A stretch of DNA of 63,842 nt from Nostoc mirabile CHAB5784. GTDB lineage: Bacteria > Cyanobacteriota > Cyanobacteriia > Cyanobacteriales > Nostocaceae. Both the position numbers and the translations under genes were made by a program. Positions 60,480-63,842 of the stretch are shown in pieces. Location of the stretch: NCBI RefSeq assembly GCF_020829645.1, contig NZ_JAIVFS010000047.1, forward strand, positions 1 to 63,842. The letters run 5' to 3'. The notes under the pieces were generated by a model. It saw only the letters and a program-made list of their open reading frames with translations, made no database searches and was not told the DNA's origin. Within the stretch, counting starts at the first letter, position 1. Each line of letters starts with the position of its first letter.

Positions 60480-62072
60480 ATGCCAGAAACTAACTCAAGT
60501 CCTCATACACATACAAACACATCAACCAAAGCTGATACCTTAGCTGCATCTGTTATCTCCTCTTCTAATCCTCAAGAAATCTACGATGTTGTAGTGGTTG
60601 GCGCTGGCCCTATTGGGTTAGCAACTGCCATTGGCTTACGTAAACGTGGTATTGAAAATGTCCTTGTCATCGATCAAACTCGTGCCTTTCGTCAAATTGG
60701 ACAAACAGTGGATCTTCTCCCTAATGGATTACAAGCTCTCAAATATTTAGATCCTAACGCTTACGAGGAAGTCAAAAAAACTGGACTGGGTTTATTTAAT
60801 GTCCAGCAGTCTAATGACCAAAAAACTGTCGAACCTACCCAAGGGCAACAACCTCCAAAGACATCACCGCAATGGGTTTACAAAGATTTACAGGGGCAGA
60901 TAATTCGGTCAATTTCGCTTAGTTTCGATGACTGGTTTAAAGATTATGGCGAGGGACGAGTGTCAATTTCTTGGTACAATTTGCAGACAACCCTCAGAGA
61001 GCTACTTCCACAAGACCGAGTTAAAGCTAATCACCGTTGTATTAATGTTGTGAATGAGCCTGAAAAAAGTTGTGTCCGCATAGATTGTGTATCTGACACA
61101 CGAATAGAAGCCAACCCTTATGCATATTGGACAGATGGGCAGAAAGATAATGATATGCAGCCCCAAAACTTAGATATTGCCCCCCAAGAATTAGCAACAA
61201 AATCGATTAGAGCTAAACTAATTGTTGCAGCAGACGGGATTAATTCTACAGTTCGTAGGCTGCTTTACACAGATAGTCAATACCATGATTTTGCCCGACC
61301 TGAATACTCTGGGTTTGCAGCTATATTGTGTAGGGAAATAGCTGAGATACCAAAGGAACTAAGGACGAAACTAGAAGAAGATTTCTTTGAATATTCACCA
61401 GTTATAACAATCACTAATGAAGAGAAAGCTGGAAATTCTGTTTGTATAAATAACATCAGGATGATTTTATTTCGCAGACCAACTGGTGAACTTGGGTACG
61501 TAATCCATCTTGCTTTGCCTTTAGACTCATTGCAAGGAAAATCTGAAAGTTCTTTAATTGACTTAGCTTTGCACGATTTGGAGAAAGCAGGCTTTCCTGA
61601 TGCGCTCAAACAATTAGTGCGTATATCTCCTCCTGCTAACATGCAGCAGCGTCCATACTACGTTCACCCTGCTACCATTTCGGATTCTCTACAAGTTTCT
61701 AACCCAACTGATCTCAATACTGAAGCAGATCCTGCGAAAATTCCACCAGCCTGGAGTGTAGGGCGAATCGTATTAGTTGGCGATGCAGCACATGGAATGC
61801 CTCCCTTCATGGCTCAAGGAGCTAATCAAGGTTTTGAAGATGCACTAATAATTACAACACTCATCGCTAAAATTGCTGAGAATAATAACTGGGATGATCT
61901 GCAAACTATAGCCAAAGCCTTCGAGAAATATGAGTGTCTTCGTCGCCCATTGATAGCATACGTGCAACAGGCAACATTAAAGCGATCGCCCCACTCCTCA
62001 GACAATGAGTGGCAGGAGTACAGCCAACAGATGTATTGCCGCAATTTCGACCAAGTAATAGAGGCGCTGTAG
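60480..62072 (+). CDS. FAD-dependent aromatic-ring-type monooxygenase
   Basis: From ATG 60480 the protein has 530 residues. The FAD motif VVVGAGPIGLATAIGLRKRG is near residue 38; the GD motif RIVLVGDAAHGMPPFMAQGA near 427 and the following GANQGFEDA mark class A flavoprotein monooxygenases such as salicylate- or PHBH-like enzymes. They hydroxylate or epoxidise small substrates with NAD(P)H and O2. The start at 60444 is a TTG without support. The agmatinase-family gene follows 87 bp later in the same direction; the substrate is unknown. Confidence 0.9.
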   Translation: MPETNSSPHTHTNTSTKADTLAASVISSSNPQEIYDVVVVGAGPIGLATAIGLRKRGIENVLVIDQTRAFRQIGQTVDLLPNGLQALKYLDPNAYEEVKKTGLGLFNVQQSNDQKTVEPTQGQQPPKTSPQWVYKDLQGQIIRSISLSFDDWFKDYGEGRVSISWYNLQTTLRELLPQDRVKANHRCINVVNEPEKSCVRIDCVSDTRIEANPYAYWTDGQKDNDMQPQNLDIAPQELATKSIRAKLIVAADGINSTVRRLLYTDSQYHDFARPEYSGFAAILCREIAEIPKELRTKLEEDFFEYSPVITITNEEKAGNSVCINNIRMILFRRPTGELGYVIHLALPLDSLQGKSESSLIDLALHDLEKAGFPDALKQLVRISPPANMQQRPYYVHPATISDSLQVSNPTDLNTEADPAKIPPAWSVGRIVLVGDAAHGMPPFMAQGANQGFEDALIITTLIAKIAENNNWDDLQTIAKAFEKYECLRRPLIAYVQQATLKRSPHSSDNEWQEYSQQMYCRNFDQVIEAL

Positions 62073-62158
62073 TTTACCGTCTGTGAAAAATTTTTATTAA
62101 AATGCAGATGTCCACTAGGCGGCGTGCTGTCTATCCACGTAAATCCACAAGATAATCG

Positions 62159-63199
62159 ATGAGTAATCAACTACAAGACTACAATCCTAGCGGCATAGGT
62201 GAAGTAAATGGCAACCTCTTAGGTTTGCCCTGCGATTATGAGTCGGCAAACCTGATTGTCTTTGGTGTGCCGTGGGAAGTCACTGTTTCCTATGGCGCAG
62301 GCACAGCTAATGGCCCACAGCGAATTCTCGATGCTTCGACTCAACTGGATTTGTTCGATTTTGATAACCCTGATGGTTGGAAGCAGGGAATTTTCATGGT
62401 GGAAATTCCCCAAGATATTTTAGAGAAGAATACATATTACCGCGCCTTGGCAGCACAAATTATTGAGCGATTAGCCCAAGGTAAACAACTCTCAGATACA
62501 TCAGATTTAACACCTGTCCTCACAGAAATTAATCAAGTTTGTCAACAGGTAAATCAATGGCTGTTTGAAAATTGTCAAGAAGCAATTAACAAGGGTAAGC
62601 GAGTTGCAGTTATTGGAGGAGATCACAGTTCGCCGTTAGGTTATTTCCAAGCATTAGCGGCTAAGTACGCAAACTATGGCATTTTGCACATTGATGCCCA
62701 CGCAGATTTACGTGATGCTTATGAGGGATTTGAGTTTTCTCATGCGTCTATTATGTTTAATGCGATGAAAATACCGCAAATATCCAAGCTAGTGCAAGTG
62801 GCTTTGCGTGATATTAGTCATGATGAAGTGCAAATGATTGACCAATCTAATAGTCGCATTATTGCCTATTATGACCCAGCCATTAAACAAAAGCTTTACT
62901 CTGGTACAACTTGGATTGATTTATGCCGAGAAATTATCAGTCATTTACCTGAGTATGTTTACATTAGCTTTGATGCAGATGGTCTAGATCCAAAACTCTG
63001 TCCGAGTACAGGTACTCCTGTTCCAGGTGGGTTGGAATTAGAGCAAACATTTTGTCTGTTCCGGGAATTAGTTAATAGTGGGAGAAAAATTATTGGCTTT
63101 GATATCTGCGAAGTCGGTGATGGTGAGTGGGATGGTAATGTTGGGGCGCGGGTAGTTTACAAGCTGGCGAATTTGATGGATTTATCTCAGCAGAAATAG
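62159..63199 (+). CDS. Agmatinase/arginase-family ureohydrolase
   Basis: A 346-residue Mn-dependent enzyme of the ureohydrolase family, which cuts guanidino compounds such as agmatine or arginine to an amine and urea. Metal-site motifs are GGDH (153-156), DAHAD (179-183) and SFDADGLDP (270-278; the Asp pair at 272 and 274). The acid CEVGDGEW near 317-324 fits the family. The substrate (arginine, agmatine, formiminoglutamate or guanidine) cannot be told from the motifs. The upstream monooxygenase is in the same direction. Confidence 0.9.
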   Translation: MSNQLQDYNPSGIGEVNGNLLGLPCDYESANLIVFGVPWEVTVSYGAGTANGPQRILDASTQLDLFDFDNPDGWKQGIFMVEIPQDILEKNTYYRALAAQIIERLAQGKQLSDTSDLTPVLTEINQVCQQVNQWLFENCQEAINKGKRVAVIGGDHSSPLGYFQALAAKYANYGILHIDAHADLRDAYEGFEFSHASIMFNAMKIPQISKLVQVALRDISHDEVQMIDQSNSRIIAYYDPAIKQKLYSGTTWIDLCREIISHLPEYVYISFDADGLDPKLCPSTGTPVPGGLELEQTFCLFRELVNSGRKIIGFDICEVGDGEWDGNVGARVVYKLANLMDLSQQK

Positions 63200-63204
63200 G
63201 ACTT

Positions 63205-63341
63205 ATATCATGTCCGCAAAATTACCCATAAAAAAAGAACCCCACCCCCAACCCCTCCCCGCCTGCGGGGAGGGGAGACAAAGCGACGATTGTCGGGGTG
63301 GGGTTCTTGAGGTTTAGTAACTAATCAAGCGGACATGATAT
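63205..63341. mobile_element. 137-bp miniature element with 13-bp perfect ends
   Basis: The ends ATATCATGTCCGC (63205-63217) and GCGGACATGATAT (63329-63341) are perfect inverted repeats. Inside is AAGAACCCCACCCC...GGGGTGGGGTTCTT with a GGGGAGGGGAG core, which could act as a strong hairpin. It begins six bases after the agmatinase-family stop and may also end that transcript. Confidence 0.85.
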
Positions 63342-63740
63342 TACGCATTGACAAGAAATACCAAATATAGCTCAAGTTTAAAAACCATATCTTTCGTAAG
63401 GGCTAAACATTGTTTAGCCCCTACAGCATGGTCTATTTCCGATCGCAGGATAATTAAGAAAAGCCTGAAAAAACCTATTTTAGGTAATTCACATCACGAT
63501 GCATTTGTACAGTGCGTAAGTCCTAAGAGTATAGCTATCTACATCGCTTCCAAAAATCTTCTATTTAGTCCTCTTCAGAGGACTTTAGCTATAAGCAAGA
63601 GGAATTTATTCCAAGGCGAGATGGCAACGAAGCGGAAGATTTATAAAGATGTTGCTAATGACCAAATAATTACTAATTCGTAATTCGTAATTCGTAATTT
63701 ATGGTTTCAAGCTCCTTAATTTAACGTGAGTTCGATGGAA
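63342..63740. repeat. Repeat-filled gap
   Basis: It contains AGGGGCTAAACA-type palindromes near 63400-63425, a solo GTGCGTAAGTCCT end near 63513-63525, a plus-strand copy of the TAGTCCTCT...AGAGGACTTTAGCT repeat (63563-63650) and a (TTCGTAA) run near 63680. The open frame at 63348-63683 is built from these repeats and is not a gene. Confidence 0.7.
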
Positions 63741-63842
63741 CTAAAAAATCGCAGGAGGTAGAGCAGGTAAATCTTTCGGGGAAATGTCAATACCAGGTTT
63801 TTTGGGTAAATAGGTGTAGGCGGTTAAACCAGCTATCAAGTT
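63741..63842 (-). CDS. C-terminal end of a gene cut by the window edge
   Basis: On the minus strand the frame enters from the right edge, reads NLIAGLTAYTYLPKKPGIDI then SPKDLPALPPAIF, and stops with TAG at 63743-63741. The frame is open to the edge and the text is protein-like. I cannot name the family from 33 residues. Confidence 0.6.
   Translation of the reverse strand, partial: NLIAGLTAYTYLPKKPGIDISPKDLPALPPAIF

Noticed and set aside
63348..63683. 111-residue plus-strand frame
   Set aside because: It is composed of dispersed repeats, including the TAGTCCTCT...AGAGGACTT unit, and has no ribosome binding site.

Overview
The window is chromosomal DNA of a filamentous cyanobacterium of the Nostoc/Anabaena type. 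The evidence is the gene content (psbA for photosystem II D1, acsF for chlorophyll synthesis, murG, ddl and mnmG of cyanobacterial type), the frequent octamer GCGATCGC (HIP1), heptameric short tandem repeats such as (TTACGAA)n, (TCATTTG)n and (GGGGAAT)n, and many small palindromic dispersed repeats. No tRNA, rRNA or CRISPR array was recognised.

Layout. 1-4.7 kb is a decayed accessory zone: a transposase tail with an in-frame stop, fragments of a GMC oxidoreductase and of a GAF-domain sensor, a membrane protein, a stand-alone condensation-domain acyltransferase, and an asparagine-codon-rich stretch that looks like the template or variable repeat of a diversity-generating retroelement with no reverse transcriptase nearby. 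4.7-6.4 kb holds a cluster of DnaA boxes (a candidate oriC) and dnaA. 6.5-14.3 kb has an HtrA-type protease, def, a two-RCK-domain channel-like protein, ddl, and a repeat-rich gap with a HIP1 array spaced in exact multiples of 21 bp. 14.6-17.1 kb is a plant-type (class II) ketol-acid reductoisomerase with a divergent LysR regulator. 17.4-24 kb has membrane and secreted proteins, an SDR enzyme, a two-gene aspartic-protease operon, murG with a 3D-domain protein, and a VOC protein. 24.2-30 kb has psbA, a RibD-C reductase, acsF, a TM2 protein and a DUF2996-like protein. 31-34.3 kb is a tandem duplication of an orphan gene with its control regions; one copy carries a small insertion. 34.7-44.7 kb has cell-wall enzymes (M15 peptidase, glucosaminidase/endopeptidase fusion, amidase), mnmG, a PilP/GspC-like protein, and holB, which appears to start at ATT. 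44.9-51 kb has a DUF411 protein, a TPR protein carrying two in-frame 21-bp repeat insertions, and a large RTX-type protein with four nearly identical 127-residue repeats. 51-55 kb has an SGNH esterase and metY-metX. 55-58.7 kb has a DUF6174 protein and a 908-residue LRR-Roc-COR-TIR protein, a possible NAD-consuming immune switch. 58.7-60.3 kb has nested palindromes and a second 21n-phased HIP1 array. 60.5-63.2 kb has an FAD monooxygenase and an agmatinase-family enzyme; a truncated gene runs off the right edge.

How the parts relate. Most genes are single units with long repeat-filled gaps. Clear functional pairs are metY-metX (homoserine to homocysteine), the class II KARI with its LysR gene (an ilvC/ilvY-like divergent layout), the aspartic protease with its small overlapping partner, and the two adjacent peptidoglycan hydrolases at 39.7-42.3 kb. 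The repeats are the other main story: several miniature elements with clean terminal inverted repeats, two of them with visible direct repeats at their borders, and 21-bp insertions that land inside HIP1 sites.
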